Shown here: piece by piece, positions 16,462-23,339 of the stretch
Layout of the letters: every line of letters begins with the position of its first letter
Position numbering within the stretch: position 1 is the first letter of the stretch
From: an uncultured Saprospiraceae bacterium
Lineage (GTDB): Bacteria > Bacteroidota > Bacteroidia > Chitinophagales > Saprospiraceae
DNA: 25,369 nucleotides
Assembly (NCBI GenBank): GCA_937894165.1
Contig: CALCSX010000251.1
Location: 1 to 25,369 of the forward strand
Direction of reading: 5' to 3'
Made by a program: the position numbers and the translations under genes
The notes under the pieces: model-generated
The model's database searches: none
The model's input: only the letters and a program-made list of their open reading frames with translations
Told to the model about the DNA's origin: nothing

Positions 16462-17835
16462 CTAATTATGAGATATTTTATCTAATTCTCTATTAAGTAC
16501 ATCCATAACTCTTTGAAGATCGACCGTTTTGATATCAGGATTTTCACGAACAAAATCCAATAAAATTTTATCCTGAGCACGCCCACGCTTCATTGCCGTT
16601 TCGTAAGGCAAATCCGGGCGGAAAGTCACCATCGAATACTTTGAAAAGTATCGATCAGGCATCTCATTTTCCATTCTTTTTTCTAAAATTGCCTTTTTTT
16701 GAAATAGCGGATCTCCCGATTGATCCCGCATCTCATAGAAATTATCTACTGCCAGATCCGCAATAGCATCAGCATTTGGTTTGCGCTCCTGTTCGAATTT
16801 CTTGAAAAGATTCGCCCAATCTTCCACGCCATCATTCATCAAACTATCCAGAACATATACATCTTCAAAGGAAGCATTCATCCCCTGTCCATAGAACGGT
16901 ACAATGGCATGGGCAGCATCGCCAAGCAATAACGAGGCGCCCTCTATCGCCCATGGGAAACATTTAATAGTTCCCAAACTTGAGCTCGGATTGCTCTGAA
17001 AGTCGTTTTTAAAATCAGGCATATGTTGCAAGGCATCTCTGTAGTATTTCTCAAAATATTCCTGAGCCAGATTTAAATCCTTATCCATGGCATCCAGACC
17101 ATACTGTCCATCAAAATCCTGAAATAGTGTAACTGTAAAACTTCCGTCCAAATTAGGTAAGGCTATCAACATATGCTCGCCTCGAGGCCAAATATGCAAT
17201 ACCTCCTTATCTATTCTAAAGCCTCCCTCTTCACTCGGCGGGATAGAAAGTTCCTTGTAGCCATGACTTAAGTAAGATTGCGAAAAGTTAAACCTTATCT
17301 GATTACTCAGACCTGACATAGCTTTTCGCACAGCAGATCCGGCTCCATCCGTCCCGAAAATCACATCCGCATGAATACTTTTTTGGATATTTTCGTCCTC
17401 TTTCGTAAAATACACCTCTCCGGAGGCAAAATCAATATGATCACATCTATGATTGAAAAATATTCTAAGATTTTCATAGCTTTCGGCTTTATTCAGCAAG
17501 GCAATATTCAAGCCTCCGCGCGAAATAGAATTAATATACTCATTTTCTCTGCCACTGTAAGGATAAAATCCCTGCTCTCCCTCTATACTATGTATTTTTC
17601 TTCCTCTCATCGGAATCCCATCTGATTGGACGATTTCACCCATGCCTATTAACTCCAAAGCTTGAATTCCTCTATCTGACAATGCCAGATTGATGGATCT
17701 CCCCTCTATCATACCTGAGAGACGCATATCACCCCTCCTTTCATAAAGATTAACATTATATCCTCGCTGAGCCATACGCACAGCTAACATAGTCCCGCAC
17801 AGCCCCGCACCTATAATTACAATATTTTCGCCCAT
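16462..17835 (-). CDS. kmo: Kynurenine 3-monooxygenase
   Basis: Kmo hydroxylates L-kynurenine to 3-hydroxykynurenine using NADPH, FAD and O2. The 457-residue protein shows the FAD-binding GxGxxG at residues 9-14 with Glu32-Arg33 ending the second strand, GRSINLALSDRG (45-56), which is characteristic of KMO, the mid-chain DG motif GTDGAGSAVR (161-170), and the second FAD motif LLLGDAAHAIVPFYGQGMN (302-320). The region after residue 380, with Arg-Met and PYETAMKRGRAQ, also follows KMO. Length is normal and bacterial, without the mitochondrial anchor. It is the first gene of a string with the aminomuconate-deaminase-like gene and panC. A promoter-like sequence lies 20-50 bp upstream. Confidence 0.95.
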   Translation of the reverse strand: MGENIVIIGAGLCGTMLAVRMAQRGYNVNLYERRGDMRLSGMIEGRSINLALSDRGIQALELIGMGEIVQSDGIPMRGRKIHSIEGEQGFYPYSGRENEYINSISRGGLNIALLNKAESYENLRIFFNHRCDHIDFASGEVYFTKEDENIQKSIHADVIFGTDGAGSAVRKAMSGLSNQIRFNFSQSYLSHGYKELSIPPSEEGGFRIDKEVLHIWPRGEHMLIALPNLDGSFTVTLFQDFDGQYGLDAMDKDLNLAQEYFEKYYRDALQHMPDFKNDFQSNPSSSLGTIKCFPWAIEGASLLLGDAAHAIVPFYGQGMNASFEDVYVLDSLMNDGVEDWANLFKKFEQERKPNADAIADLAVDNFYEMRDQSGDPLFQKKAILEKRMENEMPDRYFSKYSMVTFRPDLPYETAMKRGRAQDKILLDFVRENPDIKTVDLQRVMDVLNRELDKISHN

Positions 17836-17855
17836 AATCCTTATTTTATCGGTAT

Positions 17856-17887
17856 CAAAGATAACTTTTCAAGTTGCATCTCTTAAA
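17856..17887 (-). promoter_or_regulatory. Candidate kmo promoter (TTTA-N20-TATCTTTG)
   Basis: The minus strand has TATCTTTG (17863-17856), an exact match to the Bacteroidota -7 element, with TTTA (17887-17884) 20 nt upstream as a one-mismatch -33 element. The start of transcription would fall near 17850, about 15 nt ahead of the kmo ATG at 17835. Confidence 0.55.
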
Positions 17888-18088
17888 TATATTCCAAGTT
17901 TTTTTGCCTCATCATATGTAAGGGAGCAGGGATGAAAATTAAAGATTAGTAGGTTAATCATATTTTATAGTGTCGGATTTCAACAAGGCGTATAAAATTG
18001 CTAATTTGTGCTTCGAGAAATCTTGCCATTTAATCGCACAGATAGAAAAAAGATGAGATTTTCTTGCGGTGACTAATTCAGGTTTTAT

Positions 18089-18931
18089 ATGAAAGATATA
18101 AAAAAGAAAATTTATACTATCATTTTTGAGGCAAACACGCCTGCGGGCAAGCTTTTTGATGTGATTTTGCTGATTTTGATCCTAGTAAGCGTTTTGTTGG
18201 TGTTATTAGAGTCAGTTAAAGGTATTGGGCAGCCTTATTTTATGTTCTTCTACATCGCTGAGTGGATTATAACAGGGCTTTTTACTATTGAATATTTTTT
18301 AAGAATTTACTCCTTAAAAAAACCGAGAAGTTACATATTTAGCTTTTATGGCTTAATTGATGTGGTATCTATTTTGCCTTCTTACATTGCATTGGTTTTC
18401 ACCGGTATGCACTATTTACTGGTCGTCAGAATATTCCGACTACTAAGAATATTTAGGATATTCAAGCTGAATCATTTTTTGAGTGAATCCAATATTCTCG
18501 TCAATGCCATGAGAGCTTCACGTGACAAGATTTTCATTTTTCTATACTTTGTAGTGTTATCGGTAGTGGTTTTCGGGTCGGCGATGTACGTTATTGAATC
18601 GACGGTAGAAGGATCCGGATTTACGAGCATTCCTATGAGTATTTATTGGGCTATCGTAACCCTAACTACTGTCGGATATGGCGACATTTCGCCTTTTACG
18701 CCACTCGGACAATTCCTTGCCTCATGCATTATGATCATGGGTTATGGGATAATTGCAGTTCCCACAGGTATAGTATCTGTAGAAATAAATAAAGAAGTGA
18801 ATAGAGTACGTGAATCATCTCCAACACATCACTGTTACAATTGTCTCGAAGAAGGACATGCCCTCGATGCTAAATATTGTAGGGAATGCGGTTACAAATT
18901 AGATACACCCGTTGAGGATATAGATTCTTAG
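18089..18931 (+). CDS. Voltage-gated potassium channel with C-terminal zinc ribbon
   Basis: This 280-residue protein is a six-helix Ion_trans-type channel. S4 carries a regular array of positive charges (Arg114, Arg117, Arg120, Arg123, Lys126 in VRIFRLLRIFRIFK). The pore helix and K+ selectivity filter are TLTTVGYGD (191-199), and S6 is residues 207-230 with Gly220 and Pro225 as gating-hinge candidates. After S6 there is no RCK/TrkA_N domain. A short cytoplasmic tail carries four cysteines, Cys249-x2-Cys252 and Cys264-x2-Cys267, arranged as a zinc ribbon. The channel should conduct K+ under membrane-voltage control, and the tail may sense zinc or redox or help assembly. It stands alone, divergent from kmo across 253 bp in which no matching plus-strand promoter was found. 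Confidence 0.92.
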   Translation: MKDIKKKIYTIIFEANTPAGKLFDVILLILILVSVLLVLLESVKGIGQPYFMFFYIAEWIITGLFTIEYFLRIYSLKKPRSYIFSFYGLIDVVSILPSYIALVFTGMHYLLVVRIFRLLRIFRIFKLNHFLSESNILVNAMRASRDKIFIFLYFVVLSVVVFGSAMYVIESTVEGSGFTSIPMSIYWAIVTLTTVGYGDISPFTPLGQFLASCIMIMGYGIIAVPTGIVSVEINKEVNRVRESSPTHHCYNCLEEGHALDAKYCRECGYKLDTPVEDIDS

Positions 18932-18938
18932 GGCATCC

Positions 18939-19037
18939 CCCCGCCGACATCTTGAAAATTCTCTCACTATTAAAAACAGGCGGGGTCGAGCTATCCATGA
19001 CTCCACTTCGTTTCGGTGCGCGTGTCGGGGCAGAGAT
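18939..19037. repeat. Degenerate second copy of the GC-rich intergenic repeat, inverted orientation
   Basis: A GC-rich block follows the channel gene: CCCCGCC (18939-18945) can pair with GGCGGGG (18979-18985), followed by gagctatccatgactcc, acttcgtttcgg and a cgtgtcggggcag end. The complement of the block at 13151-13258 contains cgggctatatcaggc and ttcgcttcgctacgg in the same order, so the two look like relatives in opposite orientation. This copy lacks the ctatccctaacgcggg end and is probably decayed. Confidence 0.4.
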
Positions 19038-19067
19038 ATTGAAAATATTTAAGTCACTATTTAGTGA

Positions 19068-19223
19068 TTATGGCTGCTAAAGAAGTATGCTGCGACACTT
19101 GCACTTCCGGCTGGTGCCTCCATCCTTCCTATCTCTGATGCAGGGGGAGGTTTCTCGAAGTACTATGAGATTACTCAAAAACTAGATGAGGTTATTGAGT
19201 CGAGATGCCGGTCTTTTAAATGA
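19068..19223 (+). pseudogene. Possible remnant reading frame, no start codon
   Basis: A 51-codon open frame runs from just after a stop at 19065-19067 to TGA at 19221-19223, encoding ...KKYAATLALPAGAS, ILPISDAGGGFSKYYE and a C-terminal ITQKLDEVIESR. It has no ATG, GTG or TTG start. Its amino-acid mix looks protein-like, unlike the flanking spacer, so it may be the tail of a lost gene. An overlapping ATG frame at 19070-19138 would give a 22-residue peptide with four cysteines. I recognise neither. Confidence 0.25.
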
Positions 19224-19377
19224 ATTAAAAATTTAACAGTCGTTTAAACAATTAAAAATAGGTAACTACTTTTTAAAACCTTCTTTTAATGGCAAGACTT
19301 TCGAAGTATTTTGATTCAAGTAATGTAAAAATTGGAGTTTTGTCGTAGCGGCAATTTCCTTAGTGCTCTCAAGGAAA
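19224..19377. other. Spacer behind the toxin gene
   Basis: Together with 18932-19067 this makes up the rest of the 446 bp gap between the channel and the toxin. It is AT-rich. I see no gene, no clear hairpin with a T tract and no repeat in it. Confidence 0.4.
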
Positions 19378-19845
19378 CTATTTGAAAAACTGAACCAACC
19401 TCTCATCCCAGTGGACTGCTTCTATGTAATTAATGCGAGTGTTTATGTGGCACTTATGCATCGGGTTAATTAAATAATTGTATTCTCCCGCAACCAAAAC
19501 ACTTGGCACTTTCAAAACATACTTATTTTCCTCATAGAATATCTGCTCAGTAATGTCGTGAATCTCCTCAGACCTAAATTTCTTAAAAATATTAATATCA
19601 TTCAATATTGGGACGGTAACTATTTCCTCTTCCCTAATTTCTATAACTGCCATGTCATAAATCTTGCTTAATACCGATTTCGCATTCAAATGTACTATCA
19701 ACTCCAACATCGCTAAAGATCTTGCTTGAGAAGTATATAGAACTGGAATTCCCGGCCTGTTCCATCTGCCACCATTTAATTTTGCGCCCTCACCATGGAT
19801 ATCTTTTATATATCTTCTGTGTGCGATTCTATAAACTTCCATCAA
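19378..19845 (-). CDS. RES-domain toxin
   Basis: This 155-residue protein is the toxin of a type II Xre/RES pair. RES toxins have an ADP-ribosyltransferase-like fold and deplete NAD+ in the producing cell when the antitoxin is lost. The defining residues are present: Arg27 in GEGAKLNGGRWNRPG (18-32), Tyr37 (VLYTS), Glu48 in LAMLELIVH (44-52), and Ser115 in VPSVLV (113-118), followed by EYNYLINP with Asn123. Length is typical. Its ATG overlaps the antitoxin stop by four bases (ATGA at 19842-19845), so the toxin is translated by coupling after the antitoxin, as usual for this family. The module appears intact, with no frameshift. Confidence 0.93.
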   Translation of the reverse strand: MMEVYRIAHRRYIKDIHGEGAKLNGGRWNRPGIPVLYTSQARSLAMLELIVHLNAKSVLSKIYDMAVIEIREEEIVTVPILNDINIFKKFRSEEIHDITEQIFYEENKYVLKVPSVLVAGEYNYLINPMHKCHINTRINYIEAVHWDERLVQFFK

Positions 19846-20297
19846 GCAGAAATACCATGTTCTATTCTACCTAAAAGCTGATGAATCATATCGAAGCCAA
19901 AAGGAGTATCTAAATAAGAAAATGGAGTTCTATTCTGTAGGGCGACATTCTCGGATCTCATCCATTTCATAAAATCATCCTTGTCACAAAAGACCTCTAT
20001 TCCATGCTTACGAAGTGCTGCTAATTGTAGGATCTTCACTGAATGGTCAACCTCTAAAACCTTACTTATATCTAATCGTTGTAGCGTCCTCACTGATACA
20101 TGCAATAAATCAGCCAGCTCTTCCAGAGTAATATTCATGTCAGAAATCAATCCCAGTGAATACTTATAACTCAATCCCTCTCTGGCTCTTATAATGAAGT
20201 CATCTACAGCAGACTTAATGTCCTTGGTAGTCCGATAAGCAGCTACAGGCTCATTTAACTCCTCATGGCTCATATTTATCTCATAATATTTCATCAC
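19842..20297 (-). CDS. Xre/MbcA/ParS-family antitoxin with DUF2384 toxin-binding domain
   Basis: This 151-residue protein is the cognate antitoxin of the RES toxin. Residues about 55-76 form a helix-turn-helix (TLEELADLLHVSVRTLQRLD). Residues 117-149 match the toxin-binding DUF2384 region: an Asn-x-Ala-Leu start, then PFSYLDTPFGFDMIHQLLGR and IEHGI. In known pairs the antitoxin C-terminus covers the toxin active site and the complex represses its own promoter. Upstream, repeated ACAAAT/ATTTGT half-sites surround a promoter match, which fits autoregulation. It is the first gene of the pair and lies behind bshB1, which runs in the same direction. Confidence 0.92.
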   Translation of the reverse strand: MMKYYEINMSHEELNEPVAAYRTTKDIKSAVDDFIIRAREGLSYKYSLGLISDMNITLEELADLLHVSVRTLQRLDISKVLEVDHSVKILQLAALRKHGIEVFCDKDDFMKWMRSENVALQNRTPFSYLDTPFGFDMIHQLLGRIEHGISA

Positions 20298-20370
20298 AAT
20301 AAATATTTTATGATTAGAAAATAATCTAGTCTTATTAAATACAAATAATCGCTAGTAATATTCCTCTAAC

Positions 20371-20411
20371 ACAAATATACGACATTTGTCCTTCAATATA
20401 AAACATTTGTC
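20371..20411 (-). promoter_or_regulatory. Promoter and likely operator of the Xre/RES pair
   Basis: The minus strand has a -7 match TATATTTG (20379-20372) with TTTA (20402-20399) 19 nt upstream. Overlapping it are ACAAAT (20371-20376) and ATTTGT (20384-20389) as an inverted pair with a 7 nt spacer, and a direct repeat ACATTTGTC at 20382-20390 and 20403-20411, exactly 21 bp (two helical turns) apart. A further ACAAAT lies at 20341. The arrangement fits a repressor binding across the promoter. The leader to the ATG at 20297 would be about 70 nt and contains a GATTA/TAATC inverted repeat (20312-20326). Confidence 0.5.
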
Positions 20412-20428
20412 ACATAAATTTAAATATT

Positions 20429-21160
20429 TTATTGTACATCCAAAAGATTATCCACTCCGATATATCTATCGGATGTAAAACCCTCGCCAAACTCACAACC
20501 AATATGTCTTCCAAATCCTCTGGCTTTACCCTCTAAAAATTGTAAGAAATCTAAACCGCTAATCGGCGATTGTTCAGCTTCCAAATTAGGATTGTAGAAC
20601 TGTGTATCGAAAGCCAAAACAGCTGACTTCTTAGCCTCCCAAAAACCATCTATGTTCACAACCAAATCAGGTTCCAGATTTAAATCTTGGATATAATGAA
20701 AAATTGTCCGGGGCCTAAATTTCTGTTGCTCTCCACCATTCTCATCAAAGGTAATCACCTTCGACAAGCCGGAAAGGAAGCAAGCTTTTTTAGCCAATTC
20801 AGCACCTACAGCATGATCGGGATGTCTGTCTCTAATAGCATTAGCCAATACAATTTCCGGTTTACAAGATCTTATAACTCTTACCAGTTTTAATAAATTT
20901 TCCTCATTAACTTCGAAAAACCCATCCTTCATTCCCAGATTGACCCTAAAACTCAAACCTAGAATTTCAGCACTGCGCTTGGCCTCTTGCGCCCTCGTGA
21001 ATTCATCTCCTCGCGTTCCCAGCTCACCCTTCGTCAAATCCACTCCGCCAATCTTCAAGCCAAATTTTATATGCTTTGCGATTGTGCCTGCACAGCCTAA
21101 CTCAATATCGTCGGGATGCGCTCCAATAGCTAAAATATTTACTTTCTTTATAATTTCCAT
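20429..21160 (-). CDS. bshB1: Bacillithiol biosynthesis deacetylase BshB1
   Basis: BshB1 removes the acetyl group from N-acetylglucosaminyl-malate, the second step of bacillithiol synthesis. The 243-residue protein has the LmbE/PIG-L metal site AHPDD (14-18, with His15 and Asp18) and HPDH (113-116). ELGTRG (46-51), NLGMKDGFF (74-82) and the C-terminal ARGFGRHIGCEFGEGF (213-228) are characteristic of the BshB1 subtype rather than a general GlcNAc deacetylase. It points to low-molecular-weight thiol chemistry based on bacillithiol, as in many Bacteroidota. The partner genes bshA and bshC are not in the window. The gene has 173 bp of spacer upstream, with no convincing promoter match. Confidence 0.95.
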   Translation of the reverse strand: MEIIKKVNILAIGAHPDDIELGCAGTIAKHIKFGLKIGGVDLTKGELGTRGDEFTRAQEAKRSAEILGLSFRVNLGMKDGFFEVNEENLLKLVRVIRSCKPEIVLANAIRDRHPDHAVGAELAKKACFLSGLSKVITFDENGGEQQKFRPRTIFHYIQDLNLEPDLVVNIDGFWEAKKSAVLAFDTQFYNPNLEAEQSPISGLDFLQFLEGKARGFGRHIGCEFGEGFTSDRYIGVDNLLDVQ

Positions 21161-21333
21161 TAAGAGATTTTATATATCTGAAAACGCTATTACATAATAT
21201 CTAATAGAAATATGTACTAAGTTTTTTGATTGCAATTATTTGTTTATTAATAGTAATTGACACAAAAACAACCTAATTTATCTCATAGGTTTGCAAATGA
21301 GATAGACTTAACTAGCATATTTTCTTCCACCCA

Positions 21334-22290
21334 CTAGGTATTAAAAAGAGATTCTACGAAAGCGGTAGTATTAAAGACTTGCAACTTTTCTATCTCCTCA
21401 CCTACACCAATATACTTAATAGGCACTTTAAACTGATCTGAAATCCCTATTGCTACTCCTCCCTTCGCCGTTCCATCCAGTTTGGTAAGTGCTAGAGCAG
21501 TTACTTCGGTCGCTTCGGTGAATTTAGTTGCTTGTTCGAAGGCATTTTGACCGGTTGTAGCATCTAAGACCAAAAGAATATCATGAGGAGCTCCCGGCAT
21601 TTTCTTTTCTACACTTTTTTTGATTTTTGTCAACTCATTCATCAAACCAATCTTATTGTGCAACCTGCCCGCCGTATCAATGATAGCAATATCACAATTA
21701 TTATTCATAGCATATTGGGTTGTTTCATAAGCTACAGCAGCAGGGTCGGTATTCATCCCTTTACTAAAAAATTCACAACCCACTCGCTTTGACCAAATTT
21801 CCAACTGATCGACAGCCGCCGCTCTAAAGGTGTCACCGGCTCCAATAACCACCTTATAACCCAGCTTGGTAAATTGATAAGCTAACTTTCCTATCGTTGT
21901 AGTTTTCCCGACACCATTTACGCCCACTACCATAATAACATACGGCTTCTTTTCTTGAGGCACTGAAAAATCATGGATGGACATATTATTATTCTCTGCC
22001 AGCAATTCAATAATGGTTCGCTTCATTATTTCATTAAGCTCGGAAGTATTAATATATTTATCCTGAGCAACTCTTTTTTCTAATCTATCGATTATTTTTA
22101 TTGTAGTAGCCAATCCAACATCCGAAGAAATCAAAATTTCCTCCAACTCATCCAAAAAGGATTCATCGACAGTATCTTTTCCGGCTACTGCCTTGGTGAT
22201 TTTGGAGAAAAAACTGGTTTTAGTTTTTTCCAATCCCTTGTCCAGGTCCTCTGCTTTATCCTTGCTAAAAAACTTTTTAAAGAAACTCAT
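21334..22290 (-). CDS. ftsY: Signal recognition particle receptor FtsY
   Basis: FtsY is the SRP receptor GTPase that docks ribosomes making membrane proteins at SecYEG. The 318-residue protein has a short basic/amphipathic N-terminus (SFFKKFFSKDK) that can bind the membrane, a helical N domain (about 25-105), and the NG GTPase domain: G1 GVNGVGKTTT (123-132), the SRP insertion-box motif DTFRAAAVDQL (153-163), DTAGRL (205-210), TKLD (269-272) and GGVAIGI (277-283). It lacks the long acidic A domain of E. coli FtsY, normal for this phylum. It lies 157 bp after the DUF4295 gene, with a terminator-like hairpin between them, so it may have its own promoter or depend on read-through. Confidence 0.97.
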   Translation of the reverse strand: MSFFKKFFSKDKAEDLDKGLEKTKTSFFSKITKAVAGKDTVDESFLDELEEILISSDVGLATTIKIIDRLEKRVAQDKYINTSELNEIMKRTIIELLAENNNMSIHDFSVPQEKKPYVIMVVGVNGVGKTTTIGKLAYQFTKLGYKVVIGAGDTFRAAAVDQLEIWSKRVGCEFFSKGMNTDPAAVAYETTQYAMNNNCDIAIIDTAGRLHNKIGLMNELTKIKKSVEKKMPGAPHDILLVLDATTGQNAFEQATKFTEATEVTALALTKLDGTAKGGVAIGISDQFKVPIKYIGVGEEIEKLQVFNTTAFVESLFNT

Positions 22291-22380
22291 TTAACTATTT
22301 TTGAAGGTAATATTAGTTCATTTTGATAAAGATACTCAAAATGTAGACTGATTTATTGTGTATTTAATACAAAATCGAAA

Positions 22381-22407
22381 AGGCTTTTCCTTTGACAAGA
22401 AAAGCCT
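22381..22407 (-). terminator. Rho-independent terminator after the rpmB-rpmG-DUF4295 genes
   Basis: A perfect 9 bp stem, AGGCTTTTC (22381-22389) with GAAAAGCCT (22399-22407), encloses a 9 nt loop. On the minus strand it is followed by TTTCGATTTTG, a T-rich run. The side away from the small genes has the T-rich run and the other side does not, so it should act on minus-strand transcription leaving the DUF4295 gene. Confidence 0.65.
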
Positions 22408-22447
22408 CCTCTATATTTCTACATAGAATAGTATGGCTAAAAGGAAT

Positions 22448-22627
22448 TTATTTAGTATTCTCGAAGAATTCCTTCACCTTATCCTTATGAATCATTACTT
22501 CTTTATAAGAGTATTTACCTGTTGCAGGATCTTTAACACTCTTAACAACTTTTACAAAGTCTTTTCCTGAACCCGCATTAGCGGCACGCTGAGCAACTCT
22601 CGCGTTTTTAGATACTTTCTTAGCCAT
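22448..22627 (-). CDS. DUF4295 family small basic protein
   Basis: This 59-residue basic protein (MAKKVSKNARVAQR at the start, KVKEFFENTK at the end) matches the Bacteroidota-restricted DUF4295 family. The centre has GKDFVKVVKSVKDPATGKYS, a likely beta-hairpin. It lies 2 bp after rpmG and ahead of ftsY, the conserved position for this family. Size, charge and its place among ribosomal-protein genes suggest an RNA- or ribosome-associated role, but none is established to my knowledge. The frame is complete from ATG to TAA. Confidence 0.9.
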   Translation of the reverse strand: MAKKVSKNARVAQRAANAGSGKDFVKVVKSVKDPATGKYSYKEVMIHKDKVKEFFENTK

Positions 22628-22629
22628 GT

Positions 22630-22818
22630 TTATTTAATTTCTCTGTGAATTGTCATTTTACGCATTATGCTATTGTACTTTTTAAGTTCCAAACGCTCGG
22701 GCGTATTTCTTTTATTTTTCTGTGTAACATATCTGGAAGTTCCAGGCAAACCTGATGTCTTATGTTCAGTGCACTCCAGAATAATTTGGTTACGATTACC
22801 TTTGCTTTTCTTAGCCAT
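22630..22818 (-). CDS. rpmG: 50S ribosomal protein L33
   Basis: L33 is a small protein of the large ribosomal subunit near the E site. The 62-residue sequence has the family features: an N-terminal basic stretch, ILECTEHK (13-20), SRYVTQKNKRNTPERLELKK (28-47) and a Tyr/Met-rich end. Only one cysteine (Cys16) is present, so it is the zinc-free (C-minus) form and cannot hold the four-Cys zinc site. It lies 10 bp after rpmB and 2 bp before the DUF4295 gene. Confidence 0.97.
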   Translation of the reverse strand: MAKKSKGNRNQIILECTEHKTSGLPGTSRYVTQKNKRNTPERLELKKYNSIMRKMTIHREIK

Positions 22819-22828
22819 AACGTATTAT

Positions 22829-23077
22829 TTATAATTTTATTCCCGTTTCAATTCCTTTTTTCTCCAATTTCTTCACATAAGCATATAAGCCCATCTTGCT
22901 GATAGTTCTTATTGCCTGAGAAGAAACTTTAAGTGTTACCCACTCGCCTGTCTCCGGCATAAAGAATTTCTTCTTATGCAAATTAGGGAGAAATCTTCTT
23001 TTTGTCTTTCTGTTTGAGTGAGAAACATTGTTCCCAACAATAGGTCTCACACCCGTCAAATCGCATACTCTAGCCAT
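22829..23077 (-). CDS. rpmB: 50S ribosomal protein L28
   Basis: L28 is a large-subunit ribosomal protein. The 82-residue sequence carries the family pattern: ARVCDLTGVRPIVGNNVSHS (2-21), NRKTKRRFLPNL (22-33) and KVSSQAIRTISKMGL (50-64). It has the single Cys5 and no paired CxxC, so it is the zinc-independent form. It is the first protein gene after tRNA-Arg (45 bp gap) and is followed by rpmG after 10 bp. The rpmB-rpmG pairing is common in bacteria. Confidence 0.97.
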   Translation of the reverse strand: MARVCDLTGVRPIVGNNVSHSNRKTKRRFLPNLHKKKFFMPETGEWVTLKVSSQAIRTISKMGLYAYVKKLEKKGIETGIKL

Positions 23078-23122
23078 AACTGTTCTATTATGTATTTTCT
23101 ATATTACTAATTCCTTTTCTAG

Positions 23123-23196
23123 TGACCCCGGCAGGATTCGAACCTGCAACCTCCTGATCCGTAGTCAGGTGCTCTATCCAATTAAGCCACGGAGCC
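23123..23196 (-). tRNA. trnR: tRNA-Arg (anticodon ACG)
   Basis: The 74 nt gene folds into a full cloverleaf. The acceptor pairs GGCTCCG with CGGGGTC (two G-U pairs) and has discriminator A73. The anticodon arm is CCTGA-CTACGGA-TCAGG with anticodon ACG, which is read as ICG for the CGN codons. The T arm is GCAGG-TTCGAAT-CCTGC. The 3' CCA is not encoded (the next bases are CTA). It is the first gene of the rpmB cluster and has a -7 box just 18 nt ahead. Confidence 0.96.
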
Positions 23197-23213
23197 ATTT
23201 CTCAAATAGGACG

Positions 23214-23246
23214 CAAAGATAATTTTTCTTTCTCAACTATCCTAAA
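23214..23246 (-). promoter_or_regulatory. Proximal promoter for tRNA-Arg/rpmB (TTTA-N21-TATCTTTG)
   Basis: The minus strand has TATCTTTG (23221-23214) with TTTA (23246-23243) 21 nt upstream. Transcription would begin close to 23208, about a dozen bases before the tRNA 5' end at 23196. Confidence 0.6.
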
Positions 23247-23339
23247 TATTTTTAGCTTTTTCGTGCTTATTTCCTTAAAATTTAATATTTTAATTGGATA
23301 TAAACGCCTTCCCCTTCTCAATTTTTCCTCAAAGGTTGG

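Noticed and set aside
23028..23222. Plus-strand frame across rpmB start and tRNA-Arg
   Set aside because: It is the antisense of the tRNA and rpmB; a known false-positive type.
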